A stretch of 64,000 bases of DNA from Azorinus chamasolen (Eukaryota; Mollusca; Bivalvia; Cardiida; Solecurtidae). The DNA lies in NCBI GenBank assembly GCA_963576725.1, contig OY755241.1, forward strand, positions 52,703,955 to 52,767,954. The letters are read 5' to 3'. Made by a program: the position numbers and the translations under genes. This document shows, piece after piece, positions 1 to 13,056 of the stretch (positions within the stretch are counted from its first letter, which is position 1; the number at the start of each line of letters is the position of its first letter). The notes under the pieces are model-generated. The model was not told the origin of the DNA. It saw nothing but the letters and a program-made list of their open reading frames with translations, and did no database searches.

Positions 1-2480
1 GAAGTGGGGATATGTGTAGGGGAGATGAGGACGGTAAAATGGAAGAGGGGAGATGAGGACGGTAAAATGGAAGTGGGGATATGTGTAGGGGAGATGAGGA
101 CAGTAAGTGGGGATATGTGTAGGGGAGATGAGGACGGTAAATGGAAGTGGGGATATGTGTAGGGGAGATGAGGACGGTAAAATGGTGGAAGTGGGGATAT
201 GTGTAGGGGAGATGAGGACGGTAAAATGGAAGTGGGGATATGTGTAGGGGAGATGAGGACGGTAAAATGGAAGTGGGGATATGTGTAGGGGAGATGAGGA
301 CGGTAAAATGGAATTGGGGATATGTGTTGGGGAGATGAGGACGGTAAAATGGAAGTGGAGATATGTGTAGGGGAGATGAGGACGGTAAAATGGAAGTGGG
401 AATATGTGTAGGGGAGATGAGGACGGTAAAATGGAAGTGGGGATATGTGTAGGGGAGATGAGGACGGTAAAATGGAAGTGGGGATATGTGTAGGGGAGAT
501 GAGGACGGTAAAATGGAAGTGGGGATATGTGTAGGGGAGATGAGGACGGTAAAATGGAAGTGGGGTTATGTGTAGGGAAGATGAGGACGGTAAAATGGAA
601 GTGGGGATATGTGTAGGGGAGATGAGGACGGTAAAATGGAAGTGGGGATATGTGTAGGGGAGACGAGGACGGTAAAATGGAAGTGGGGCTATGTGTAGGG
701 GAGATGAGGACGGTAAAATGGAAGTGGGGATATGTGTAGGGGAGATGAGGACGGTAAAATGGAAGTGGGGATGTGTAGGGGAGAAGAGGACGGTAAAATG
801 GAAGTGGGGATATGTGTAGGAGAGATGAGGACGGTAAAATGGAAGTGGGGATATGTGTAGGGGAGATGAGGACGGTAAAATGGAAGTGGGGATATGTGTA
901 GGGGAGATGAGGACGGTAAAATGGAAGTGGGGATATGTGTAGGGGAGATGAGGACGGTAAAATGGAAGTGGGGATATGTGTAGGGGGAGATGAGGACGGT
1001 AAAATGGAAGTGGGGATATGTGTAGGGGAGATGAGGACGGTAAAATGGAAGTGGGGATGTGTAGGGGAGATGAGGACGGTAAAATGGAAGTGGGGATATG
1101 TGTAGGGGAGATGAGGACGGTAAAATGGAAGTGGGGATGTGTAGGGGAGATGAGGACGATAAAATGGAAGTGGGGATATGTGTAGGGGAGATGAGGACGG
1201 TAAGTGGGGATGTGTAGGGGAGATGAGGACGGTAAAATGGAAGTGGGGATAAGTGTAGGGGAGATGAGGACGATAAAATGGAAGTGGGGATATGTGTAGG
1301 GGAGATGAGGACGGTAAAATGGAAGTGGGGATATGTGTAGGGGAGATGAGGACGGTAAAATGGAAGTGGGGATATGTGTAGGGGAGATGAGGACGGTAAA
1401 ATGGAAGAGGGGAGATGAGGACGGTAAAATGGAAGTGGGGATATGTGTAGGGGAGATGAGGACGGTAAGTGGGGATATGTGTAGGGGAGATGAGGACGGT
1501 AAATGGAAGTGGGGATATGTGTAGGGGAGATGAGGACGGTAAAATGGAAGTGGGGATATTGTAGGGGAGATGAGGACGGTAAAATGGAAGTGGGAATATG
1601 TGTAGGGGAGATGAGGACGGTAAAATGGAAGTGGGGATATGTGTAGGGGAGATGAGGACGGTAAGTGGGGATATGTGTAGGGGAAATGAGGACGGTAAAA
1701 TGGAAGAGGGGAGATGAGGACGGTAAGTGGGGATGTGTAGGGGAGATGAGGACGGTAAAATGGAAGTGGGGATATGTGTAGGGGAGATGAGGACGGTAAA
1801 ATGGAAGAGGGGAGATGAGGACGGTAAAATGGAAGTGGGGATATGTGTAGGGGAGATGAGGACGGTAGGTGGGGATATGTGTAGGGGAGATGAGGACGGT
1901 AAATGGAAGTGGGGATATGTGTAGGGGAGATGAGGACGGTAAAATGGAAGTGGGGATATGTGTAGGGGAGATGAGGACGGTAAAATGGAAGTGGGGATAT
2001 GTGTAGGGGAGATGAGGACGGTAAAATGGAAGTGGGGATATGTGTAGGGGAGATGAGGACGGTAAAATGGAAGTGGGGATATGTGTAGGGGAGATGAGGA
2101 CGGTAAGTGGTGATATGTGTAGGGGAGATGAGGACGGTAAAATGGAAGTGGGGATAAGTGTAGGGGAGATGAGGACGATAAAACGGAAGTGGGGATATGT
2201 GTAGGGAAGATGAGGACGGTAAAATGGAAGTGGGGATATGTGTAGGGGAGATGAGGACGGTAAAATGGAAGTGGGGATATGTGTAGGGGAGATGAGGACG
2301 GTAAAATGGAAGAGGGGATATGTGTAGGGGAGATGAGGACGGTAAGTGGGGATATGTATAGGGGAGGCGAGGACGGTAAAATGGAAGAGGGGAGATGAGG
2401 ACGGTAAAATGGAAGTGGGGATATGGGTAGGGGAGATGAGGACGGTAAGTGGGGATATGTGTAGGGGAGATGAGGACGGT

Positions 2481-5400
2481 AGAATGAAAGTGGGGATATG
2501 TGTAGTGGAGATGAGGACGGTAAAATGGAAGTGGGGATATGTGTAGGGGAAATGAGGACGGTAAAATGGAAGAGGGGAGATGAGGACGGTAAAATGGAAG
2601 TGGGGATATGTGTAGGGGAGATGAGGACGGTAAAATGGAAGAGGGGAGATGAGGACGGTAAAATGGAAGTGGGGATATGTGTAGGGGAGATGAGGACAGT
2701 AAGTGGGGATATGTGTAGGGGAGATGAGGACGGTAAATGGAAGTGGGGATATGTGTAGGGGAGATGAGGACGGTAAAATGGTGGAAGTGGGGATATGTGT
2801 AGGGGAGATGAGGACGGTAAAATGGAAGTGGGGATATGTGTAGGGGAGATGAGGACGGTAAAATGGAAGTGGGGATATGTGTAGGGGAGATGAGGACGGT
2901 AAAATGGAATTGGGGATATGTGTTGGGGAGATGAGGACGGTAAAATGGAAGTGGAGATATGTGTAGGGGAGATGAGGACGGTAAAATGGAAGTGGGAATA
3001 TGTGTAGGGGAGATGAGGACGGTAAAATGGAAGTGGGGATATGTGTAGGGGAGATGAGGACGGTAAAATGGAAGTGGGGATATGTGTAGGGGAGATGAGG
3101 ACGGTAAAATGGAAGTGGGGATATGTGTAGGGGAGATGAGGACGGTAAGTGGGGATATGTGTAGGGGAAATGAGGACGGTAAATGGAAGTGGGGATATGT
3201 GTAGGGGAGATGAGGACGGTAAGTGGGGATGTGTAGGGGAGATGAGGACGGTAAATGGAAGTGGGGATATGTGTATGGGAGATGAGGACGGTAAAATGGT
3301 GGAAGTGGGGATATGTGTAGGGGAGATGAGGACGGTAAAATGGAAGTGGGGATATGTGTAGGGGAGATGAGGACGGTAAAATGGAAGTGGGGATGTGTAG
3401 GGGAGATGAGGACGATAAAATGGAAGTGGGGATATGTGTAGGGGAGATGAGGACGGTAAGTGGGGATGTGTAGGGGAGATGAGGACGGTAAAATGGAAGT
3501 GGGGATAAGTGTAGGGGAGATGAGGACGATAAAATGGAAGTGGGGATATGTGTAGGGGAGATGAGGACGGTAAAATGGAAGTGGGGATATGTGATGGGGA
3601 GATGAGGACGGTAAAATGGAAGTGGGGATATGTGTAGGGGAGATGAGGACGGTAAAATGGAAGAGGGGAGATGAGGACGGTAAAATGGAAGTGGGGATAT
3701 GTGTAGGGGAGATGAGGACGGTAAGTGGGGATATGTGTAGGGGAGATGAGGACGGTAAATGGAAGTGGGGATATGTGTAGGGGAGATGAGGACGGTAAAA
3801 TGGAAGTGGGGATATTGTAGGGGAGATGAGGACGGTAAAATGGAAGTGGGAATATGTGTAGGGGAGATGAGGACGGTAAAATGGAAGTGGGGATATGTGT
3901 AGGGGAGATGAGGACGGTAAGTGGGGATATGTGTAGGGGAAATGAGGACGGTAAAATGGAAGAGGGGAGATGAGGACGGTAAGTGGGGATGTGTAGGGGA
4001 GATGAGGACGGTAAAATGGAAGTGGGGATATGTGTAGGGGAGATGAGGACGGTAAGTGGGGATATGTGTTGGGGAAATGAGGACGGTAAATGGAAGTGGG
4101 GATATGTGTAGGGGAGATGAGGACGGTAAAATGGAAGTGGGGATATGTGTAGGGGAGATGAGGACGGTAAAATGGAAGTGGGGATATGTGTAGGGGAGAT
4201 GAGGACGGTAAAATGGAAGTGGGGATATGTGTAGGGGAGATGAAGACGGTAAAACGGAAGTGGGGATATGTGTAGGGGAGATGAGGACGGTAAAATGGAA
4301 GAGGAGATATGTGTAGGGGAGATGAGGACGGTAAGTGGGGATATGTGTAGGGGAAATGAGGACGGTAAAATGGAAGAGGGGAGATGCGGACGGTAAAATG
4401 GAAGTGGGGATATGTGTAGGGGAGATGAGGACGGTAAGTGGGGATATGTGTAGGGGAGATGAGGACGGTAAAATGGAAAAGTGGAGATGAGGACGGTAAA
4501 ATGGAAGTGGGGATATGTGTAGGGGAGATGAGGACGGTAAGTGGGTATATGTGTAGGGGAGATGAGGACGGTAAAATGGAAGTGGGGATATGTGTAGAGG
4601 AGATGAGGACGGTAAAATGGAAGTGGGGATATGTGATGGGGAGATGAGGACGATAAAATGGAAGTGGGGATATGTGTAGGGAAGATGAAGACGGTAAAAT
4701 GGAAGTGGGGATATGTGTAGGGGAGATGAGGACGGTAAAATGGAAGTGGGGATATGTGTGGGGGAGATGAGGACAGTAAAATGGAAGTGGGGATATGGGT
4801 AGGGGAGATGAGGACGGTAAGTGGGGATATGTGTAAGGGAGATGAGGACGGTAAAATGGAAGTGGGGATATGTGTAGGGGAGATGAGGACGGTAAAATGG
4901 AAGTGGGGATATGTGTAGGGGAGATGAGGACGGTAAAATGGAAGTGGGGATATGTGTAGGGGAGATGAGGACGGTAAGTGGGGATATGTGTAGGGGAGAT
5001 GAGGACGGTAAAATGGAAGTAGGGATAAGTGTAGGGGAGATGAGGACGATAAAACGGAAGTGGGGATATGTGTAGGGAAGATGAGGACGGTAAAATGGAA
5101 GTGGGGATATGTGTAGGGGAGATGAGGACGGTAAAATGGAAGTGGGGATATGTGTAGGGGAGATGAGGACGGTAAAATGGAAGTGGGGATATGTGTAGGG
5201 GAGATGAGGACGGTAAGTGGGGATATGTATAGGGGAGACGAGGACGGTAAAATGGAAGAGGGGAGATGAGGACGGTAAAATGGAAGTGGGGATATGGGTA
5301 GGGGAGATGAGGACGGTAAGTGGGGATATGTGTAGGGGAGATGAGGACGGTAGAATGAAAGTGGGGATATGTGTAGTGGAGATGAGGACGGTAAAATGGA

Positions 5401-8400
5401 AGTGGGGATATGTGTAGGGGAAATGAGGACGGTAAAATGGAAGAGGGGAGATGAGGACGGTAAAATGGAAGTGGGGATATGTGTAGGGGAGATGAGGACG
5501 GTAAAATGGAAGAGGGGAGATGAGGACGGTAAAATGGAAGTGGGGATATGTGTAGGGGAGATGAGGACAGTAAGTGGGCATATGTGTAGGGGAGATGAGG
5601 ACGGTAAATGGAAGTGGGGATATGTGTAGGGGTAATGAGGACGGTAAAATGGTGGAAGTGGGGATATGTGTAGGGGAGATGAGGACGGTAAAATGGAAGT
5701 GGGGATATGTGTAGGGGAGATGAGGAAGGTAAAATGGAAGTGGGGATATGTGTAGGGGAGATGAGGACGGTAAAATGGAATTGGGGATATGTGTTGGGGA
5801 GATGAGGACGGTAAAATGGAAGTGGAGATATGTGTAGGGGAGATGAGGACGGTAAAATGGAAGTGGGAATATGTGTAGGGGAGATGAGGACGGTAAAATG
5901 GAAGTGGGGATATGTGTAGGGGAGATGAGGACGGTAAAATGGAAGTGGGGATATGTGTAGGGGAGATGAGGACGGTAAAATGGAAGTGGGGATATGTGTA
6001 GGGGAGATGAGGACGGTAAAATGGAAGTGGGGTTATGTGTAGGGAAGATGAGGACGGTAAAATGGAAGTGGGGATATGTGTAGGGGAGATGAGGACGGTA
6101 AAATGGAAGTGGGGATATGTGTAGGGGAGATGAGGACGGTAAAATGGAAGTGGGGCTATGTGTTGGGGAGATGAGGACGGTAAAATGGAAGTGGGGATAT
6201 GTGTAGGGGAGATGAGGACGGTAAAATGGAAGTGGGGATGTGTAGGGGAGAAGAGGACGGTAAAATGGAAGTGGGGATATGTGTAGGAGAGATGAGGACG
6301 GTAAAATGGAAGTGGGGATATGTGTAGGGGAGATGAGGACGGTAAAATGGAAGTGGGGATATGTGTAGGGGAGATGAGGACGGTAAAATGGAAGTGGGGA
6401 TATGTGTAGGGGAGATGAGGACGGTAAAATGGAAGTGGGGATATGTGTAGGGGGAGATGAGGACGGTAAAATGGAAGTGGGGATATGTGTAGGGGAGATG
6501 AGGATGGTAAAATGGAAGTGGGGATGTGTAGGGGAGATGAGGACGGTAAAATGGAAGTGGGGATATGTGTAGGGGAGATGAGGACGGTAAAATGGAAGTG
6601 GGGATGTGTAGGGGAGATGAGGACGATAAAATGGAAGTGGGGATATGTGTAGGGGAGATGAGGACGGTAAGTGGGGATATGTGTAGGGGAGATGAGGACG
6701 GTAAAATGGAAGTGGGGATAAGTGTAGGGGAGATGAGGACGATAAAATGGAAGTGGGGATATGTGTAGGGGAGATGAGGACGGTAAAATGGAAGTGGGGA
6801 TATGTGTAGGGGAGATGAGGACGGTAAAATGGAAGTGGGGATATGTGTAGGGGAGATGAGGACGGTAAGTGGGGATGTGTAGGGGAGATGAGGACGGTAA
6901 AATGGAAGTGGGGATAAGTGTAGGGGAGATGAGGACGATAAAACGGAAGTGGGGATATGTGTAGGGAAGATGAGGACGGTAAAATGGAAGTGGGGATATG
7001 TGTAGGGGAGATGAGGACGGTAAAATGGAAGTGGGGATATGTGTAGGGGAGATGAGGACGGTAAAATGGAAGAGGGGATATGTGTAGGGGAGATGAGGAC
7101 GGTAAGTGGGGATATGTATAGGGGAGACGAGGACGGTATAATGGAAGAGGGGAGATGAGGACGGTAAAATGGAAGTGGGGATATGGGTAGGGGAGATGAG
7201 GACGGTAAGTGGGGATATGTGTAGGGGAGATGAGGACGGTAGAATGAAAGTGGGGATATGTGTAGTGGAGATGAGGACGGTAAAATGGAAGTGGGGATAT
7301 GTGTAGGGGAGATGAGGACGGTAAAATGGAAGAGGGGAGATGAGGACGGTAAAATGTAAGTGGGGATATGTGTAGGGGAGATGAGGACGGTAAAATGGAA
7401 GAGGGGAGATGAGGACGGTAAAATGGAAGTGGGGATATGTGTAGGGGAGATGAGGACAGTAAGTGGGGATATGTGTAGGGGAGATGAGGACGGTAAATGG
7501 AAGTGGGGATATGTGTAGGGGAGATGAGGACGGTAAAATGGTGGAAGTGGGGATATGTGTAGGGGAGATGAGGACGGTAAAATGGAAGTGGGGATATGTG
7601 TAGGGGAGATGAGGACGGTAAAATGGAAGTGGGGATATGTGTAGGGGAGATGAGGACGGTAAAATGGAATTGGGGATATGTGTTGGGGAGATGAGGACGG
7701 TAAAATGGAAGTGGAGATATGTGTAGGGGAGATGAGGACGGTAAAATGGAAGTGGGAATATGTGTAGGGGAGATGAGGACGGTAAAATGGAAGTGGGGAT
7801 ATGTGTAGGGGAGATGAGGACGGTAAAATGGAAGTGGGGATATGTGTAGGGGAGATGAGGACGGTAAAATGGAAGTGGGGATATGTGTAGGGGAGATGAG
7901 GACGGTAAAATGGAAGTGGGGTTATGTGTAGGGAAGATGAGGACGGTAAAATGGAAGTGGGTATATGTGTAGGGGAGATGAGGACGGTAAAATGGAAGTG
8001 GGGATATGTGTAGGGGAGATGAGGACGGTAAAATGGAAGTGGGGCTATGTGTAGGGGAGATGAGGACGGTAAAATGGAAGTGGGGATATGTGTAGGGGAG
8101 ATGAGGACGGTAAAATGGAAGTGGGGATATGTGTAGGGGAGATGAGGACGGTAAAATGGAAGTGGGGCTATGTGTAGGGGAGATGAGGACGGTAGAATGA
8201 AAGTGGGGATATGTGTAGTGGAGATGAGGACGGTAAAATGGAAGTGGGGATATGTGTAGGGGAGATGAGGACGGTAAAATGGAAGAGGGGAGATGAGGAC
8301 GGTAAAATGTAAGTGGGGATATGTGTAGGGGAGATGAGGACGGTAAAATGGAAGAGGGGAGATGAGGACGGTAAAATGGAAGTGGGGATATGTGTAGGGG

Positions 8401-9539
8401 AGATGAGGACAGTAAGTGGGGATATGTGTAGGGGAGATGAGGACGGTAAATGGAAGTGGGGATATGTGTAGGGGAGATGAGGACGGTAAAATGGTGGAAG
8501 TGGGGATATGTGTAGGGGAGATGAGGACGGTAAAATGGAAGTGGGGATATGTGTAGGGGAGATGAGGACGGTAAAATGGAAGTGGGGATATGTGTAGGGG
8601 AGATGAGGACGGTAAAATGGAATTGGGGATATGTGTTGGGGAGATGAGGACGGTAAAATGGAAGTGGAGATATGTGTAGGGGAGATGAGGACGGTAAAAT
8701 GGAAGTGGGAATATGTGTAGGGGAGATGAGGACGGTAAAATGGAAGTGGGGATATGTGTAGGGGAGATGAGGACGGTAAAATGGAAGTGGGGATATGTGT
8801 AGGGGAGATGAGGACGGTAAAATGGAAGTGGGGATATGTGTAGGGGAGATGAGGACGGTAAAATGGAAGTGGGGTTATGTGTAGGGAAGATGAGGACGGT
8901 AAAATGGAAGTGGGTATATGTGTAGGGGAGATGAGGACGGTAAAATGGAAGTGGGGATATGTGTAGGGGAGATGAGGACGGTAAAATGGAAGTGGGGCTA
9001 TGTGTAGGGGAGATGAGGACGGTAAAATGGAAGTGGGGATATGTGTAGGGGAGATGAGGACGGTAAAATGGAAGTGGGGATATGTGTAGGGGAGATGAGG
9101 ACGGTAAAATGGAAGTGGGGCTATGTGTAGGGGAGATGAGGACGGTAAAATGGAAGTGGGGATATGTGTAGGGGAGATGAGGACGGTAAAATGGAAGTGG
9201 GGATATGTGTAGGGGGAGATGAGGACGGTAAAATGGAAGTGGGGATATGTGTAGGGGAGAAGAGGACGGTAAAATGGAAGTGGGGATGTGTAGGGGAGAT
9301 GAGGACGGTAAAATGGAAGTGGGGATATGTGTAGGGGAGATGAGGACGGTAAAATGGAAGTGGGGATGTGTAGGGGAGATTAGGACGATAAAATGGAAGT
9401 GGGGATATGTGTAGGGGAGATGAGGACGGTAAGTGGGGATATGTGTAGGGGAGATGAGGACAGTAAAATGGAAGTGGGGATATGGGTAGGGGAGATGAGG
9501 ACGGTAAGTGGGGATATGTGTAGGGGAGATGAGGACGGT
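2481..9539. repeat. Higher-order repeat blocks inside the satellite
   Basis: A rare marker unit containing agaatgaaagtggggatatg followed by tgtagtgg occurs at 2481, 5352, 7241, 8194 and 9540. The spacings are 2871, 1889, 953 and 1346 bp. Other rare variants (gatatgtataggggag, aaaatggtggaag, ggggttatg) recur in the same order relative to the marker, so blocks of many 41-bp units were duplicated together with later deletions or truncations. Confidence 0.85.
7241..9146. repeat. Recent 953-bp tandem duplication in satellite
   Basis: 7241-8193 and 8194-9146 appear identical or nearly so by eye, sharing private variants such as aaaatgtaag and gtgggtatatg at the same offsets. This is the youngest visible amplification step of the array. 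Confidence 0.85.
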
Positions 9540-12514
9540 AGAATGAAAGTGGGGATATGTGTAGTGGAGATGAGGACGGTAAAATGGAAGTGGGGATATG
9601 TGTAGGGGAGATGAGGACGGTAAAATGGAAGAGGGGAGATGAGAACGGTAAAATGGAAGTGGGAATATGTGTAGGGGAGATGAGGACGGTAAAATGGAAG
9701 TGGGGATATGTGTAGGGGAGATGAGGACGGTAAAATGGAAGTGGGGATATGTGTAGGGGAGATGAGGACGGTAAAATGGACGTGGGGATATGTGTAGGGG
9801 AGATGAGGACGGTGAAATGGAAGTGGGGTTATGTGTAGGGAAGATGAGGACGGTAAAATGGAAGTGGGGATATGTGTAGGGGAGATGAGGACGGTAAAAT
9901 GGAAGTGGGGATATGTGTAGGGGAGATGAGGACGGTAAAATGGAAGTGGGGCTATGTGTAGGGGAGATGAGGACGGTAAAATGGAAGTGGGGATATGTGT
10001 AGGGGAGATGAGGACGGTAAGTGGGGATATGTGTAGGGGAAATGAGGACGGTGAATGGAAGTGGGGATATGTGTAGGGGAGATGAGGACGGTAAAATGGA
10101 AGTGAGGATATGTGTAGGGGAGATGAGGACGGTAAAATGGAAGTGGGGATATGTGTAGGGGAGATGAGGACGGTAAAATGGAAGTGGGGATATGTGTAGG
10201 GGAGATGAGGACGGTAAAACGGAAGTGGGGATATGTGTAGGGGAGATGAGGACGGTAAAATGGAAGAGGGGATATGTGTAGGGGAGATGCGGACGGTAAG
10301 TGGGGATATGTGTAGGGGAAATGAGGACGGTAAAATGGAAGAGGGGAGATGAGGACGGTAAAATGGAAGTGGGGATATGTGTAGGGGAGATGAGGACGGT
10401 AAGTGGGGATATGTGTAGGGGAGATGAGGACGGTAAAATGGAAGAGGGGAGATGAGCACGGTAAAATGGAAGAGGGGATATGTGTATGGGAGATGAGGAC
10501 GGTAAGTGGGGATATGTGTAGGGGAAATGAGGACGGTAAATGGAAGTGGGGATATGTGTAGGGGAGATGAGGACGGTAAAATGGAAGTGGGGATATGTGT
10601 AGGGGAGATGAGGACGGTAAAATGGAAGTGGGATATGTGTAGGGGAGATGAGGACGGTAAGTGGGGATATGTGTAGGGGAGACGAGGACGGTAAAATGGA
10701 AGAGGGGAGATGAGGACGGTAAAATGGAAGTGGGGATATGTGTAGGGGAGATGAGGACGGTAAGTGGGGATATGTGTAGGGGAGATGAGGACGGTAAAAT
10801 GGAAGTGGGGATATGTGTAGGGGAGATGAGGACGGTAAAATGGAAGTGGGGATATGTGTAGGGGAGATGAGGACGGTAAAATGGAAGTGGGGATATGTGT
10901 AGGGGAGATGAGGACGGTAAAATGAAAGTGGGGATATGTATAGGGGAGATGAGGACGGTAAAATGGAAGTGGGGATATGTGTACGGGAGATGAGGACGAT
11001 AAAATGGAAGTGGTGATATGTGTAGGGGAGATGAGGACGGTAAAATGGAAGTGGGGATATGTGTAGGGGAGATGAGGACGGTAAGTGGGGATATGTGTAG
11101 GGGAGTTGAGGACGGTAAAATGGAAGAGTGGAGATGAGGACGGTAAAATGGAAGTGGGGATATGTGTAGGGGAGATGAGGACGGTAAGTGGGGATATGTG
11201 TAGGGGAGATGAGGACGGTAAAATGGAAGTGGGGATATGTGTAGGGGAGATGAGGACGGTAAAATGGAAGTGGGGATATGTGATGGGGAGATGAGGACGG
11301 TAAAATGGAAGTGGGGATATGTGTAGGGGAGATGAGGATGGTAAAATGGAAGCGGGGATATGTGTAGGGGAGATGTGGACGGTAAAATGGAAGTGGGAAT
11401 AAGTGTAGGGGAGATGAGGACGGTAAAATGGAAGTGGGGATATGTGTAGGGGAGATGAGGACGGTAAAATGGAAGTGGGGATATGTGTAGGGGAGATGAG
11501 GACGGTAACATGGAAGTGGGGATATGTGTAGGGGAGATGAGTACGGTAAGTGGGGATATGTGTAGGGGAGATGAGGACGGTAAAATGGAAGTGGGGATAT
11601 GTGTAGGGGAGATGAGGACGGTAAGTGGGGATATGTGTAGGGGAGATGAGGACGGTAAAATGGAAGTGGGGATATGTGTAGAGGAGATGAGGACGGTAAA
11701 ATGGAAGTGGGGATATGTGATGGGGAGATGAGGACGGTAAAATGGAAGTGGGGATATGTGTAGGGGAGATGAGGACGGTAAAATGGAAGTGGGGATATGT
11801 GTAGGGGAGAAGTGGACGGTAAAATGGAAGTGGTGATAAGTGTAGGGGAGATGAGGACGGTAAAATGGAAGTGGGGATATGTGTAGGGGAGATGAGGACG
11901 GTAAAATGGAAGTGGGGATATGTGTTGGGGAGATGAGGACGGTAAGTGGGGATATGTGTAGGGGAGATGAGGACGGTAAAATGGAAGTGGGGATAAGTGT
12001 AGGGGAGATGAGGACGATAAAATGGAAGTGGGGATATGTGTAGGGAAGATGAGGACGGTAAAATGGAAGTGGGGATATGTGTAGGGGAGATGAGGACGGT
12101 AAATGGAAGTGGGGATATGTGTGGGGGAGATGAGGACGGTAAAATGGAAGTGGGGATATGTTGATGGTAAGTGGGGATATGTATAGGGGAGACGAGGACG
12201 GTAATATGGAAGAGGGGAGATGAGGACGGTAAAATGGAAGTGGGGATATGGGTAGGGGAGATGAGGACGGTAAGTGGGGATATGTGTAGGGGAGATGAAG
12301 ACGGTAAAATGGAAGTGGGGATATGTGTAGGGGAGATGAGGACGGTAAGTGGGGATATGTGTAGGGGAGATGAGGAAGGTAAAATGGAAGAGGGGTGATG
12401 AGGACGGTAAAATGGAAGTGGGGATATGTGTAGGGGAAATGAGGACGGTAAAATGGAAGTGGGGATATGAGGACGGTAAAATGGAAGTGGGGATATGTGT
12501 AGGAGAGATGAGGA

Positions 12515-12856
12515 CTTTCCAGATTCAGAGAAGAAGATTTTCAAGGTTTTCACTATTTGTTTCTATTGAAAACTGCACCCCTGGGGCGGGGTCAATTTTA
12601 ACCCCAGGGCCATAATTTATATAACTTTTGTAGAGACCAAAACATGATGCTATGTGCCAAATATGAAAACTGAGAACATTCCAGTTTCAGAGGAGAAGAT
12701 TTTCAAAGGTTTACTATATGTTTCTATTGGAACCTCCCACCCCTGGGGCGGGGCCAATTTTGACCCCAGGGGCATAATTTATATAACTTTTGTAGAGGAC
12801 CTGAACATGATGCTCTGTGCCAAATATGAAAACTGAGAGCCTTCCAGTTTCAGATG
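12515..12856 (-). repeat. Fragment of tandem-repeat element J (two units)
   Basis: Just over two ~150-bp units with the motifs ttccagtttcagag, ggggccaattttgacccc, cataatttatataact and atgatgctatgtgccaaata. The same units appear at 59424-60046 in this orientation and in reverse at 50908-51806. The fragment abuts the satellite directly and has neither of the family's terminal hairpins, so it is truncated at both ends. Confidence 0.8.
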
Positions 12857-12966
12857 TTTCTAAGGCGTACTGATTCTGATTCTAAATTTTCTGTAAATAT
12901 GCACATATTGACGGAATATGTTGACGCAATAGAATTATACAAACAAATAAAAAGAGACGTAAAGAT

Positions 12967-13056
12967 TTGGCTAGTGGGGGATTCGAAACCAGGCTGCATC
13001 ATACAAAATGCAATTCAAACAGTAGTTAACCGTTTGACCCTCTTGGCCACAGCCGC
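12967..13056 (-). repeat. tRNA-like sequence (SINE head or tRNA relic)
   Basis: On the minus strand TGGCCAAGAGGG resembles a tRNA A box and GGTTTCGAATCC a B box with one extra T. GGCTGTGG near the start can pair with CCACTAGCC near the end, as in an acceptor stem. The interior does not make a convincing cloverleaf, so a SINE head or decayed tRNA pseudogene is more likely than a working tRNA gene. Confidence 0.45.

Larger units (their letters stand above)
1..12514. repeat. 41-bp satellite array with higher-order structure
   Basis: The whole interval is built from a 41-bp unit, (gaagtggggatatgtgtagg)(ggagatgaggacggtaaaat)g, about 300 copies, still in progress at the window's left edge. Recurring shorter variants are a 28-bp unit that loses the tatgtgta part (gaagaggggagatgagg), a 34-bp unit that loses aaatgga (ggtaagtgggg) and a 39-bp unit (ggggatgtg). 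One strand is G/A-rich, the other C/T-rich. The plus-strand unit lacks tta, cta and tca, so its complement has no stop codon in any frame; this explains very long minus-strand open frames (689-5581 and 9380-12553) without any coding selection. Since 41 is not a multiple of 3, such a frame cycles through three readings every 123 bp. No gene is seen inside. Confidence 0.97.

Noticed and set aside
689..5581. 1630-codon minus-strand open frame (and those at 9380-12553 and 9952-11511)
   Set aside because: Fully explained by a 41-bp satellite whose unit lacks stop codons on that strand in any frame; the protein is the repeat read in three frames.
1..12514. CRISPR-like appearance of the short regular repeats
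   Set aside because: Units are contiguous with no unique spacers, and the surrounding DNA is animal.
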